The notes: a model not told the origin generated them from the letters alone. A stretch of 64,000 nucleotides of DNA from Varanus komodoensis (GCF_004798865.1 NW_025336481.1:26654966-26718965), one strand, 5' to 3'. Shown: positions 37,657-50,596, counted from the first letter of the stretch. Made by a program: numbers and translations.

Positions 37657-38017
37657 CTATATGATGGGCTGCCCTTGCAGACAGTTTGAAAACTACAGCT
37701 TGTGAAAAATGCGGAAGCCAGGCTACTAACTCAGCCCAGTCTAAACATATAACTCCCATTCTGGCCCACTTGCACTGGCTGCCTCTATGCTTTTCAGTCC
37801 AATTCAAGGTACCTGTTTTGGCATGGGGCCAACATACCTGATGTAACACTCTTTTAATTGCTATGTACCCAAACATCTGGGCTCTTCCTCCCAATGCCAC
37901 CTCCAAGGGAGGCTTGGCTGCGGTTAACAAGAAGGAGGCCTGCCTCTGTGGAACCCCCCAAATTACTGAATAATCTCCCATGGAGGTTCATCAGGTAACT
38001 TGATTATCTTTTCAGCA
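37657..38017 (+). mobile_element. L2-type LINE, right part: end of reverse transcriptase ORF
   Basis: It continues the L2 copy from 37065-37123. The translation includes L-V-K-N-A-E-A-R-L-L-T, then the block usually read H-I-T-P-V-L-x-x-L-H-W-L-P-V (eroded here), and near the end L-L-N-N-L-P-W-R-F, matching the family's L-W-N-x-L-P-x-E-V-R. Frames are disrupted in places. The copy stops at about 38017, where a reversed L2 tail has been inserted. Confidence 0.7.
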
Positions 38018-38082
38018 TTTATTTATTTATTTATAACATTTTTATGCCACCCCCATCACAGAAAGCCTCGGGGCGGCTTACA
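38018..38082 (-). repeat. L2-type LINE 3' tail, reversed
   Basis: The stretch 'atttatttatttatttataacatttttatgcc' followed by 'gaaagcctcggggcggcttaca' is the reverse complement of the tail seen at 4741-4815 and 12567-12645. It interrupts the end of the L2 fragment, so it arrived later. Confidence 0.75.
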
Positions 38083-41000
38083 AAGCATCAGGCTGAGACA
38101 GAATGATCTTTCTTCTGCAATTTGGCAATGAGGATGGATATGTAGGTAAACAGAAAACTCATTTCTCTCAGAGGCAGTTCTTATGTAGCTAAAATGGTAG
38201 CAGCTATGCAGAAGAGAGAGACAGCAGCAATCTTTGCAGAAGTACCAAAAATCCCTTTAAGAAAAATGCTAATACACACACACAGTCAATATTTTTTGTT
38301 TATTTTGTATTAGTTGAAACCTGAACCTCAAATGATATATTATCTTTTCTGAAACGAAGACACAGTAGGGACTGTACTGATGCTGATACAATGTAGTCCT
38401 CTGAGAACTACTACATAAACGGCAAATGTCCCCACCATTTCTTTTCTCTCTTGCTGATTCCTTCTGCAAGTGGTGGGTCCCAACAATTGTGCTGAGCTGC
38501 TTATGCAAGGGAGATTTAATGCTTCCTAGAGGAAGCCTGCAAATGAGTGGAAGTGCTCATTTCTTGAAGAAGGGATGTCAGCAAAAGAACCTTAAAGGAA
38601 CAATAGCAACCTTCCCCCTTCTGGAATTGAGCATGTCCACTCATTTCATCTTCCCCAGAAGTGCTAAACAGTCATTTTGCAAGCAGTAGCAGATGCTTGT
38701 GCAACACAATTGATGGGCAGAAGGGAACCAGTGGGAGAATAAGTGCCCCATTAGATTCTACTTGTATTGCTTTTATACCAGGCTAGAATAGGTCACTTGC
38801 CTGCCTGAGACTGCTTAGGTATGATCTAAATGATTTTCTCTTACATTTCCCCAATGCAAGATTGTCTACTTAAAAAAAAATATCTGACTGCAACTAATCA
38901 TATAGCATTACCAAGAGGTATAATGGAGGCAAACATAAGTTCTGTTGCTTTACTTTAATGTGTTATTCCTCTCAACAGAATGAATGCTTGCTATTATTTT
39001 CATTCTGTTCCATGATTTTGAAAGTCGTGTGGTAGTTAATTACAGCCATCTGCCTTTGGCCATTTTGTGGAGAGAAGAGGGTTCAGTCCTGCAATCAGGA
39101 CTGCATACAGAAGTAATGTATAAAGCTAGAGTAATACAGATTGCTGTGATAGCTTTTTGCCAGACCTATGACATCAAATTAAAATTTAAGAGAAGGCCAT
39201 TGTTAGATGTGTAGAAAAGCAATAGACAACTTCTGTGATCATTCACTAAATGTACGCTCATGTATAAAATAACAACAAAGAAATTCCTAATGGTGCTTTT
39301 CAGAGTCATTTTGTGAGTTAGGATTCTCTCTCTCACACACACACACACATAAATTTCATGGGGCTTTTACATTTATCTGATTCACAGAATGTAGACTTAG
39401 AATGTCTATGAAGTTCATGAATACCAGCTTCCTGGACTCCATAACTCACATTTCCCACACTTTCAGGAGACGTGTGATTGCTATTCAAAGTACACTGGGT
39501 TTGCTGAACAAGAACCAGCATGGCACCCTCCACCAACACTACCACTATTCATTCTTGATTGGCATGAAATGGATGCATGAGGGCAGCGTCTCATTGGCTG
39601 TGCACTCCCAAAGTTAGTGAGCTGATTTGTTCAGTTTCTTGGTTCATACACTAGGGGAAATACGATGATGTAAAAAGGCACACAGCTTGAGCCTGGACAG
39701 GTCAATGCCGCACTTCACTGCATACCGATCCTGGCCTGGTTACAACTGCTGTGAACTGCCTATGGGGCATCTGGTTCCCTGGATATGTCTTGACACCTAA
39801 GTGACCACCCACTTTACCTCTCCCTATAAATGGCCCTGACATGTGGTTTAATGCACTAATGGTTTCCATATGCTGACCTATCACAGTGAAATAAGAAACT
39901 GAAATATGAATCAGATTCACTCTATTTAGGCTGGAGGCTACAATGGCTGCTTAGTGGATTCCATGGGCAAGGAAGCTGCATTTCAGTGAAATCCACTTGT
40001 AATTTGTCTGGTTTAATATATTGTCTGGTTTTAGCTTAAATAAACCTAGGGCTGCTCAAACATCGACCTCCACCACCCTATAGATAACTTGGTACTGGAG
40101 CATCTTATCAGACACCACAGTGCACTTTAACTTGCTTGGGCTAAATGAAAAGTTTTCCCAGATTGCTTAGCAGCCTGCTGTCTTTCCCACTTGCCTTTTG
40201 TGAGGCAGGTGTGTGCGTGGAATGGCATGCCAGGTTAAGACATGACAGTGATTGAAAACCTTCCCCTGTGGACATCACTCCCTGCAAACACTTGGGAGGC
40301 ATTTATACTTTTGACCATAGTGACACCGTCACTCCTTTCCCCCTGCACAGCTGTAGACCAGACTAACAATTGGTTCCATGTTGCCAGAAGCTACAAATGG
40401 TTGCCTTATGTACTGAAGGACAAGTTAGATGTGACAGGGCATTGTGACCCAGATTGAGACTCGGCAAATCTTTACCAAGTGGAGGGTGAGGGAGAGTGAA
40501 AGCTTAAGCAGCAGAACAGAAGGGAGAAATTTCATTCTCTAACACACATCTTGAAGCTACTTTCTCTTTCTCACCCTCTCCTCACCCCCACCCCAGAAGT
40601 TGTCACTTCCAGCTACAAAAATCTCACTGAAAGAAAAGGAAAAATATGATCCATCTCAGGAGGACTGGAAGGACCTGTTTTAAGAGGGATATATAAGTTC
40701 AGTTCCCCCAGCCTATCCAGAATCTTACCACTACCTGTTTTGACAGGACTTGGCAATAGAATGCTGTAAAATAGACACAAAGAAGTAAACAATCAAGTGA
40801 TTTCACTGTGATACCAAAGGTCTTAACTGGGCTGCCCCGAAATGTATAGTAAGCAACTTCTTGTATTGTTCTAAAAATACAGAGACACTTCCAAAAGCAT
40901 TTGCAGACAAGGTCCTGTGTATTGGGTGAACAATATCCATCTTGGCATCACACCCAGCACAGCCCAAACTTCATGAACACTGGGTCCCTTCCCTCTTCTG

Positions 41001-43519
41001 AATTCACGTCCAGTTGACTCCACAAGGTGAGTGTGATGACATACACCCGTTAAAGTGATTGCAGTAAGCCACCTAAAACAGATTTATTTTTGTGTTTCCA
41101 TTGCATTAGGGGTCAGTTATGTTGTAGCCAGATATGAAGAAGTATCGCAGTTAAATTGCTAGATTTCTTTTATGTGGCAGAATCACCTGAGGTTCTCCTA
41201 AGTAGAAGGGCCGCTCTCCATCATCAGACAGGAGATGAAAGGATATTGGAAAAGCAAAAAAAAGGATCAAATTAAAGAAAAAGAAGGAGAAAGAAAATTC
41301 CGGAAGGCAGTTGTCACTCAGGGACAACAGCCAGGATGTAGCTAACTTTTGCTCCCCTTTAATCATCTTTTTCTGGATTTGCTGCTTGACTGCTTTACTT
41401 ACTTTCCCTTTAGACTGTTTAACCTACTTTGTGCTCAATATTGATATTTTTATTGCGTAAATTACAAATGAAAGATCCCACAGCTCTATTTAACTATGCA
41501 CTGTGGGTCAGAAAGAGAGATGATAAAGGGAATTGAGGTTAAAGAGGGACTTTCTTTAATATATGACGGTGCTCTCTGCTGTGCCATTTCTAGGCTCTGT
41601 GGGACTCCAGAGAAATGAAAAGTCTGACAGGGAGGTGAAAGAAAGAAATGTATTAAATCAAAGGATCAATTTGCTGGAGAGAAAAGAAAGTTACGTTAGA
41701 AGCTGAAGAAAATTCTGTAATAAGAACTGTTCTGGGAATTAGCAGAAATATCCCTCTAAGATAAGGAAAAGATAGCATGCTCAAGATCAAAGAACACGTG
41801 AGGTGAAGAAAAATGATAGATAGTCTTAAGATGCAGAAAAGGAAAAAAATAGCATCAAGGTGGCAAAATTTATCATAGGACAATAGTCAGGGGAGTAATC
41901 TAGCACAAATTCCTGCTTTGCAATCTTCCTCTGTTTTAATAGGCCTTCAGCTAAGTTTCTGGACTATCATCTTTCTGGTAAGGTGGAAGCAGTCAGGGAA
42001 AGTTATTCTTCCTCATACTCTGTCTCAGGTCTACTGGTGTGCTCAGGACTGGTCTTGCTCACACTTGATAGAAAGAGGAACCTGAGAGTGAACAGCACAG
42101 TTTCTCAAAAGAAGACATAAACCTATTGTGAATGGTGTATGTGGGTGTGCATGTGCCCTGCCCACTTTGAACCTGCCCACCACAAGTATTGGCCCATGGC
42201 AGATGAATCCAGACATAAATGCATAGGCAGTGCCCCAAATTCCCAAATATGAACTGAGAGGAAACTCTTGGGCAGATGCTGGGATCTGATCAAAGGAGCT
42301 ACCTTGGACTGAATCTTCTTTGGCCACATTCCTCTACTCAATTTCCTAGAAGGAAAAGGAATTTACTTCCAAATGCTAAAATGTGCTGGTCACACTATAT
42401 TGTAATAAATAATTTAATTTAATAAATACCACCCCTCTCTCACACACACATACCTAAAGCATTGGTTTTATTTCAAGCACCATTCTAAGGCTTCACCTTC
42501 AAGTGATTTGGGTTGTGCAGGCGGGGGGGGGGGGTTGCTCCTTTCTTTGGTTTTGTCCTTCTTTTGTCCATTTGTGTTCTTTTAAGTCTCTGCTCAAACA
42601 CTAAAAATGTTGAGCTCAGTGGATTGCACCAGAGGCTTTTTAAAATTAAGCCCAAATGTATATATGTGGTGTTTTTACTTGTCAACAGAACTGGGTGCTC
42701 CTAAAGTGAAATGAAGAATTGAATTCATTTGTAGATTTTATGTGAATTTTCAAAAGATGAAAAGCTCTGCTAGACATCTTCACCATCCAGGGCTCATGTG
42801 TCAATTATTTCCTTTTTCTTCCTAGTGAAACCTAACAATGTTTCTATTGCTCTTGTCATTCAGGTTGATTCTCCCAGTACAATAAGATTATGCTGATTTT
42901 GAGGATTACTTTTAATCTAGCTTTCAAGAGATATTTTATGTCAAAACAAGGAGATGATCAGACAGGAAGTACCTATAGTACCAGAATCCTTATTCTGAAC
43001 CCAGAGTAATGAGTGACAGAAAAGGCATCAGAGTTATGCCCCTGTGAAATCTGTGCATGGGAGATAAGATAGAAGCTTATATGGTTACATTCTTCACAGG
43101 ATAACATCAGACTGTTTTTATCAATGTTACACAAAGACACACAGAAACTTCAATCATCAATAAGGGCTGCATCCCACAAAACTGTATCCAAAGAGAAATA
43201 AACTTTATTAGGTATTTAGAAGGAGTGATTGGAAGCATAATGCTGATATCTGTCCTAGGTAACAGATGTGCATCTCAACAAGAGTTGAGATGCACAAAAA
43301 TATGTACTGTCTAGAGAAAGTGAATAGGGAAACATTTTTCTCCCCCTCTCAATAACACCAGCACCTGACTGGCAGGAGCTTCAGGACAAATGAAATAAAG
43401 TACTCCTTCACAAAGCACAGAGTTCAGCTATAGAATTCTTACCAGAAGTTGTCATGATGGCCATGCATTTGGACAGTATGGACCAATCATGGAGGAGAAG
43501 GCTCTGAACAGCTATTACT
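38083..43519. other. No gene seen; mostly unique DNA
   Basis: Contains a short (CT)n(CA)n run at about 39326-39350, a G-run at 42523-42532 and a perfect 13-bp inverted repeat at 43267-43296. No exon, LINE body or SINE was recognised. Short frames here overlap on both strands and lack domains. Confidence 0.4.
43267..43296. repeat. Perfect inverted repeat, 13-bp arms, 4-base loop
   Basis: The arms TGTGCATCTCAAC (43267-43279) and GTTGAGATGCACA (43284-43296) are exact reverse complements around the bases aaga. As RNA it would form a stable short hairpin. It is shorter than a normal microRNA precursor, and no flanking pairing is evident. Confidence 0.85.
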
Positions 43520-43707
43520 CACAGTTCCTATGTGCTACACCCAGCATAAGAGGCAGTATGCAGCACTTGCTGGGGAACACAACTGAGAGCATGCAGTAGA
43601 ACCCCGGACTCGCTTGTGGGTTTCCCACAGGCAGCTGGTTGGCCACTCTGTGAACAGAATGCTGGGCAAGATGGACATTTGCCCTGCTCTGGCATGGCTC
43701 CTGCTAT

Positions 43708-43708
<1 letters not shown>
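43520..43708 (+). repeat. CR1-related LINE 3' end
   Basis: The phrases 'cagttcctatgtgctacaccc', 'acttgctggggaaca', 'gcttgtgggtttcccacaggcagctggttggccactctgtg' and 'gaatgctgggcaagatggaca' belong to the same CR1-type family as 23335-23530. The end runs straight into an AAT microsatellite, which probably grew from the element's terminal repeat. Confidence 0.75.

Positions 43709-43758
<50 letters not shown>
43709..43758. repeat. (AAT)16 microsatellite
   Basis: About sixteen uninterrupted TAA/AAT units directly follow the CR1-related 3' end. Frames through it give runs of Asn, Tyr or Leu on the two strands and are artefacts. Confidence 0.95.
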
Positions 43759-45270
43759 TATTCTTGCGTTCATTTAGAGCTCTCAACAAGCATTCTCAGC
43801 CCTGAGGTATGGCTCTGGCCTTTATGACATTTCCACACCAAGAGATGTTCTCTTTCCTCTCCTTTTACATGTCTCCTGGATAAAGCTTACACTCTTGGTG
43901 TTTGATGTGTGTCTGCATTACCTCAACTGTAAACATCAACAAAACTGATGTTATGCATAGCTTGTCACACTTACTGCTATTCCTCCCTCCAAATGTTTGA
44001 TTTCTCATATGACATGCTTGTAACACCTACACTCTCGTGCTAACAAGGCTTTCTCTTCTCATGGGCAGTTTCCTGTACTTCTATGGTGCATAATGAACAA
44101 GAAGGCTCCTTCACCCCACACAGAGGAAAAGTAACCAACCATGGGGGGAAGAAATGGCTCTCTTCCTTCAGAAACAGTACTGTGTATAATGTGCGAGGGA
44201 AGGGTTGTCTAAGTATCTGTGTGTGAGAGAGAAAATGATAGGGATGAGACAGACATTCATTTAGTTCACATTTTAATGCAAATTAACCTGATTTTATAAT
44301 TTTGAACTATTATGTGAACTGAAACTCAGTAATCCTTTGAAATATGCAATTTCCCAAATTTTTCAGTGCTGTTCTTCAATTAAAAATGCATGCACAAATA
44401 TGTTTATAATGAGAAATAATGTTGCAAATGCCTTATATTAGGAAAATTGCTTATAAATGGTATATATATTTAGCAAAAATACATACACAGCTGTTTGTAG
44501 TGGAATAAAAGTACATAAAAGTGGTTATGAATTTTTATGAAAATGCTTTGCAACCCTCCCCCCAAATGTTTGAAGTCTACTAAAATTAAGACTGTAGAAA
44601 TACTGGACATTTTAGATAACTAAATTTAAGACTGGGAAACTGAGAAACTGAAAGATAAGAAATTAGCAGATGTATCCATCACTAGTAAATGGAATGTATG
44701 TACGTGTGGAAATAGAGTGAATCGCGTGTTTGCATGTGTAGCTGGATAAACTCTCTGGCCCCATCCACTTCAGATGTTGCCTGATCCCATAACAGGGATG
44801 TCAGAGAAACCTGAAACAATAAAATGAGTTTTGATTTCTATGTGTCTGGATTGTAAATTGCTGAGTCAACAAGTTGTTTTGTGAGTGTGCATGTGTGTGC
44901 ACACACGTAAGTGTTTCTTTCTGAGATGCACATATTCTGTGGACTTGCAGACCAATCTTCACCTCGGAGAATGAAGATTTTTCTTAATTTGCATTCGCCC
45001 TAATATATACTTGTGCACTTGTGCAAATACACTAATTCCCACTAGTTAAGACCTATTAACCCATGTGGATTAGCATATTTGTGCAAGTGTAAATTAGCAA
45101 TAATGCACAGCAGTAGAAATAGAATAAAATTCTGGTTTTAAAAAAATCTGATTCCATCAGTGAGTGGATACCTGACCTTACTCTGTTGCAGCCAAAGCAG
45201 CAAAGAGTCTTGTAACATCTCGAAGTCTTAACATATTATATAATGGCAAAGCATATGTGGCTAGAGCATA
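43759..45270. other. No gene seen; AT-rich, possible old repeat scraps
   Basis: The stretch 44380-44560 contains 'aaaaatgcatgcacaaatatg' and 'gcaaaaatacatacaca' phrases recurring in looser form near 35.0-35.15 kb and elsewhere. At 44885-44915 an alternating GT/CA tract includes the palindrome TGTGTGCACACA. No coding sequence was seen. Confidence 0.35.
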
Positions 45271-45274
45271 TATC

Positions 45275-45635
45275 ACTAGATGCTATTATTATTACTGCAC
45301 AATACAAGTGTTGCAATCTAAACAGATATCAAATACAATAAAAATATCTACAATAAAAAATATATTAACAGTTTAAGAATTTAAAACAGCTAAACCAGAT
45401 AATAACAAAGAAAGACTTGGTAAAACATCTGGGATTAGCAATCCTATCAAGCCTCTGGGTATCCAGATACGCCTTTAAAAGTGTCAGCATAAAGGGCTAT
45501 CTTAACCTGGTGCCAAAAAATATGGCAAGTTCAGCACCAGTCAGGCCACAGTGGGGAGGCTTTCCCATAAATGGTGGGGGGGGGGGGCTACCACAGAGAA
45601 AATCTTCCCCACTTCAGTCTTTAAGGTACCACAAG
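45275..45635 (-). repeat. L2-like LINE 3' region, reversed
   Basis: An A-rich 'aatacaataaaaatatctacaataaaaa' section leads into 'agatacgcctttaaaagtgtcagcataaa' and 'agtggggaggctttcccataaatggtgg..ctaccacagagaaaatct'. This is the backward reading of a squamate LINE 3' UTR and resembles the copy at 6148-6515. A run of 13 Gs lies at about 45576-45588. Confidence 0.5.
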
Positions 45636-45862
45636 ATTTGTTTATTTATTAGATTCATATCTTGCCTCAAAGCGGCTTATACCATTCAACCTGCTGCTCT
45701 CAATCTTATCCCAACAGCAACCCTATGAGGTGGGTTGGGCTTATAGTGTGTGACTGGCCCAAAGTCACCCAGTTTGGTCCATGGCTGAATGGGACTGGAA
45801 GCTAGATCACCTGAGTCCCAGTACCATGCTCTTAACCACTACACCACACTGGCTCTCTGTTT
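45636..45862 (-). repeat. tRNA-derived CORE/MIR-like SINE, reversed
   Basis: Read on the minus strand, the element starts 'gagagccagtgtggtgtagtggttaagagc', a tRNA-like head with a good box A. It continues through 'gggtgactttgggccagtcacac' and 'cacctcatagggttgctgttggg', and ends in a tail of TAAATAAA type at 45640-45655. Length is about 220 bp, near full size. It lies directly against the L2-like repeat on its left. Confidence 0.75.
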
Positions 45863-45940
45863 GACTGCATTTGGATCTTTAGTTTAGGGATCTTCCTTTT
45901 ATTTATGTACTCCATAGAGTAATAGGAATTGAAATATTAT

Positions 45941-46060
45941 ATAATCATAGAATGGTAGAGTTGGAAGGGGCGTATAAGACCATTGAGTCTGGCCCTGTGC
46001 TTAACATGGGACTCTAATATTTAGATGGACCCATTGGTGAAGCTCTGATCACAGAGCAGA
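45941..46060 (-). repeat. CR1 LINE 3' end, reversed
   Basis: 'ataatcatagaatggtagagttggaagggg' followed by 'aagaccattgagtctggccc' is the inverted terminal part of a CR1 element. It is less diverged than the copy at the start of the window. Confidence 0.75.
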
Positions 46061-49000
46061 TGATTTTGGGCACAATTCTTACTTTCTTATCTGAAATGAA
46101 ACCCCAGTGAATTCAGTAGGACCTTTGGGTAGACATATATAGGATTGTCTACAAAAGAATCAATGACAACAGACTTTATTAAAAGTAAAATCATCATTGG
46201 GTGATTAAAAGGAGAATAGTGAACTGATCTTAAAGAGGCAAGATTGTGGCCTTTTAAAGTCTTACATAATGCTACCTCTTCTGAATTTTTAAAATAATTC
46301 CATATTTTGCCCACAAGGCTGTAGATATTACAACACAGAGAAACTCACTCCACCAGCAATACTCCATCTAGAGAATTTCAGTAAGCTTCTCTGTTTGGAT
46401 CTTCAAGTTCCCTCTGGTTGGGATTTAGTCTTAATTATTCTTTGATATTAATTTAGAAGGGAGTGGCATGGCTAATATCCAGCTGACATGCAGAAAACAT
46501 ATCCTGCAGTTTAAAAATTATGGGATTCTTCAGTATGATGTAACTATAATGGAGTTAATTAATGCTTGGCACATGGCACAGGGCAGGCCTTGGGATCACT
46601 ACTGCTGTAAGCTCCACCATTGGGTTGAACTCACCATCTGCTTCAGGTGAAAAATGGATATCATGAATGCTTGGATGCACAGCATTGCTCAGTAGGATCC
46701 AAAAACAGGATAATCCAAGTTCTGTGGTAACTCTATACCTATTGCAAATATAGGATTTGATCCTGTCATTACTAGCTATAGTATCATGGTTAAATTCTGC
46801 TTGAGACATCAAAATGTAGATACAGTACAGAAAAGCCCAATAAAGGGATTATTGCATGCAATTTTTTATTTAAAAGATTTCTAGAATTTTCATGTGACTG
46901 CTCAGTACCTTAGCTGGAAAACTGACATCTTCTGTCCTGTCTCCAGGTCATTTACTTGTTTTTTATCATTGTAACAAATGGCAAGTGGTAGAACAAATGG
47001 ATGAAAAAGAGTTGGGTGAATTGAGGGACAAGTGTTACAATACAGTTGCTTTTTCATGGAAACAATAGAAGCAACATGTCATTTCCCACAAGGTAGGATG
47101 GACCAATTAAGATAAGGGCTAACTGTGTATAAAATATAATCTCTACCTATACCTCACCTTGACTATTCAAACACAGGCATCATATTAGCTGTGTAGTAAA
47201 TAGAAACTTATGTTTACATTTTTATATAATACTGTTGTCTTTTCAGTGCCAAGTTAAGATCTCCCCCGACTCTTAGGTATCTGTCAGAATATGAAAAGGT
47301 TTTTAATCAGGATATGGGGTTTCTTACTGTTGATTATTAAAGTTGTTTGGATATATTCTGCATGTGTGCATTTGCTCTCCATTTTTTGTATGTAGACTAT
47401 TTTTATATGATGCATAATGCTGCATTTCCATGAATTTAATCTCTGCAAACTGCCTGGAGATGTATGGATATTGGACAGCGTAACATATAATAAATGCTAT
47501 GAAATAGTCACAATATCAAAAATGAAATGTGCATGGGGTACACAATTATTTGGCCACAGGTCCCACAGTGGTATCCAATCTAAATGCCTGGGATTGCCGA
47601 CATTAGTATTCTGGGAGTCATCTTAGAAGCTGGCAATGTTACAAATGATAATATATGTTACTTAATATGCCTGTATTTTGTGTGCACTGTAATGAATTCA
47701 TCCCAGACACAAAAGCATTACTCAGTAAACTTAGACTACCATCATGCAGCTTCCTATAGATAAACTGCCTATGAATGTATTTTTCCCCTGGGTTTCCCTT
47801 TATGATACCCCAGTTTCCATCTTTTAAGCTACACATGTACATACACAATGTAACAACTATTTTGGCTCTGATACATGGAAATTCAAGCAGGGGAAGGCAT
47901 GAACACATGAGGGCAAGAGAGCAGTGCCATGGTCAGATGTTCTGTGGGAAGCATGCCATTCTCCTCCTCCTCTTTGCACAAGTCACAATCAGCTCTGCCA
48001 TCTATTTGAGCCTCCATGGAATGATCTACTGACCTATAACTGCAATACTCTGATGCTGATTTTCTTTCCAGATGGAGTTATTCTGATTATTTGTGACAGT
48101 TTAGTCACTAGAGGAAAAAGAGAGGTAGAAGAAATCTGGCATCCCATGAGACCTTTCTTAAACCAAAACAGATTGGAGTTTGCTTACTTGAGTATCCCTG
48201 GAGCTGCAACACCGTTCTTCAACTTGGATAATAAAATTCCCTTGAGAAACAATTTCTAATCCAAGGTTGCAGCTACTTTAATTAACATCTGTTCAGTTTC
48301 AGATATTTGTAGCTTCATGACATATCTCTTTTGTTTGATTATTGTATAAGGTTGTTCCATGCAATTTTTTGTTGTTGTTACTAGCTCCAGGGCTAACAGT
48401 TTCAACTGTTTTAACTGAAATCTTGGCTGAGTCTACTTTTGTCATATCACTGACTGAGAAACTCTAACATGGAGCTCCCAATACATTTCCTAAACTTGAA
48501 TAGACATTTTTGGCTGGTCAAACTTTCACTCTATTTCCAATCATTTTGGAACAAACACTAGAAGCAAAGGAACCCCATGATGCCCAATGAAACATTCTGA
48601 AATCTATATTTATGCTATGTTCTAGAGTAGTGAAAAGTTATGGGAAATATCAGGCCTTCAATATCTCTCAGAGACCTATTGACCTATTACTTGGATTTAC
48701 AATCCATCAGCTTTGCCGATTTCAGAGTTCTCTGCCTTATTAAACATTTCAAGAAACAATTAAATATAACCAGCATTTCCAATGAGGAACGGTAGTTTCC
48801 AAATTCCAGTTTGTAAGAACTGTTCTTTACTGCCTCTCATACAGATCTCTGAGAGAGGCATTTTCAAATACATTCCTGTCCTACAAAGCTTAGAACACTT
48901 AAGCAACAATCCAATCCAGATGTTCAAAGCACTCCAAACTCAGAGGATCACATGGCATCCAGTTCAGGGTGGAAGGAATACAGAAGTGAATGCCACTTCT

Positions 49001-49415
49001 GAATACCTGCACATTTCAGCATCTAATTGAGGTACTTTGGATAGGAAAGGTGGCTGAAGCACCACCAAGATATCAAAAATTTTAGAAATACCTGCCTCCT
49101 CCTGTTCCTGCTCATCTTTCCACACTGGCCACTGGTGGGTGGGGTGGATACTGCATGCACTTAAGCCAAAATGATTTTCAAATCTAATAGCAGGGCTTCT
49201 GAAAAATGTTTGGCAATCTAGACATCCTCTTAGGGTTCATAGGACTGTACTGTTATTTACCTAGAAGTAAGCCTTCTTTTCTTTGTAAACCAGACAGAGA
49301 GGTTAGGCATGTGCCATTCAGGAAATGCATATGCACTGGGGAAAATGCCATGCTTCAGATTAGGGTTCTCTAAACTTAAAAAAAAAAAAAACAACCCATG
49401 GTGCTTTATTCATTC
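46061..49415. other. No gene seen; mostly unique DNA
   Basis: No exon or repeat body was recognised. A poly-A run at 49378-49391 precedes the L2-type tail that follows. Short frames in 47.4-48.3 kb have no recognisable domain. Confidence 0.4.
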
Positions 49416-49419
49416 TATC

Positions 49420-49495
49420 TTTATTGTTCACTGCTCTGGAATCTATTAATATAGAGAGTGGTAGATAATAGTACCAATAAATAAATAAATAAAAC
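49420..49495 (+). repeat. L2-type LINE 3' tail
   Basis: 'ttgttcactgctctggaatct' then 'agagagtggtagataatagtaccaataaataaataaataaa' follows the layout of an L2-type 3' terminus, more diverged than the tails at 4.7 and 12.6 kb. Confidence 0.55.
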
Positions 49496-50549
49496 AAGTT
49501 GAAGGACTCTTGTTTTGCTGAGACTGATTGGATAAGGTTTCATGATAAGTTTCTAACTGCCTGCCACATTCAGATAAGATCGTTCTTGTTCCAAACCACC
49601 TTTAGTTGTGGCCCTGACCCCTTCATCTTTTCTGCTGTTGCACATGGATTAGGTTTCCATAGGAGGCCATATGCACCCCTTAAATGATTGCTTTGGTTTA
49701 ATCCTGGCTTCTCATGTTGTGTTCCTAAGCAACAATGTGATAGAACTATGTTATGAATGTTCCTAATGTTTAGAGGCTGGTCTAGTTCGCCTTTTACATG
49801 CCTTTGGCATATTGGTTGGAGGTTCAATGGGAAGCAGGACATATGATCAGAGATTGAAGGAAGTTCATTGGCTGTAATTCCATTAGAAAACTTTGAAAGC
49901 GCTGACATCCCAGTTAGAATGGCACCTTTGGATTTAATGGGGTGAGATTTCACCTGAGGTCAACTGATAATTCTCCCTGATGCATAAAGAGAAAACAAGG
50001 CATTCCTAACCTGAAATGACTGCCACCACATTAGCGATGGAGATTTTAAAGGTTCAAATTAGATTATTAATTGAATTTGCTATAAGCAATTCTTCCTTAA
50101 ATCTCTCCTAAGAAGCTTTGCTCTCTAATCTCCAATTTTGCCAGCAGGGCTTTTGAAGTTTTAATGATGGAGTGCTACTGTTGATGCATGTTGATACAAC
50201 AGTATGCAGCTGATACATACTGTTGAACTGTACAGGAATATGTAAGTGTAAAGTAACATGATCCTGGATGACTAGGAAATACACTAGCGCAGCAATTCAT
50301 GTTACAACATAAAGCAGGTTCTCACGTTTTTTTCTACAAAGTTGGTTATATCCTGCAGAAAGGGGGTAAAGTGTGTAACTGTTAAAGTGCATTTGTATGT
50401 TTGAAACACACAAAAAAGATACACCTAGGAGTATTAGCCAATTAAATCTGCCCATTGTGCTTGAGTATGCATGAGTGGGTATCTTTTAAACAATGCCTTC
50501 AAATATGTAGTTGATGCAGGGTGAAAATGTAGAGATTGTGATATGACTG

Positions 50550-50596
<47 letters not shown>

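Noticed and set aside
43528-43805. Poly-Tyr, poly-Leu and poly-Asn frames
   Set aside because: Produced by the AAT microsatellite attached to a CR1-related 3' end.
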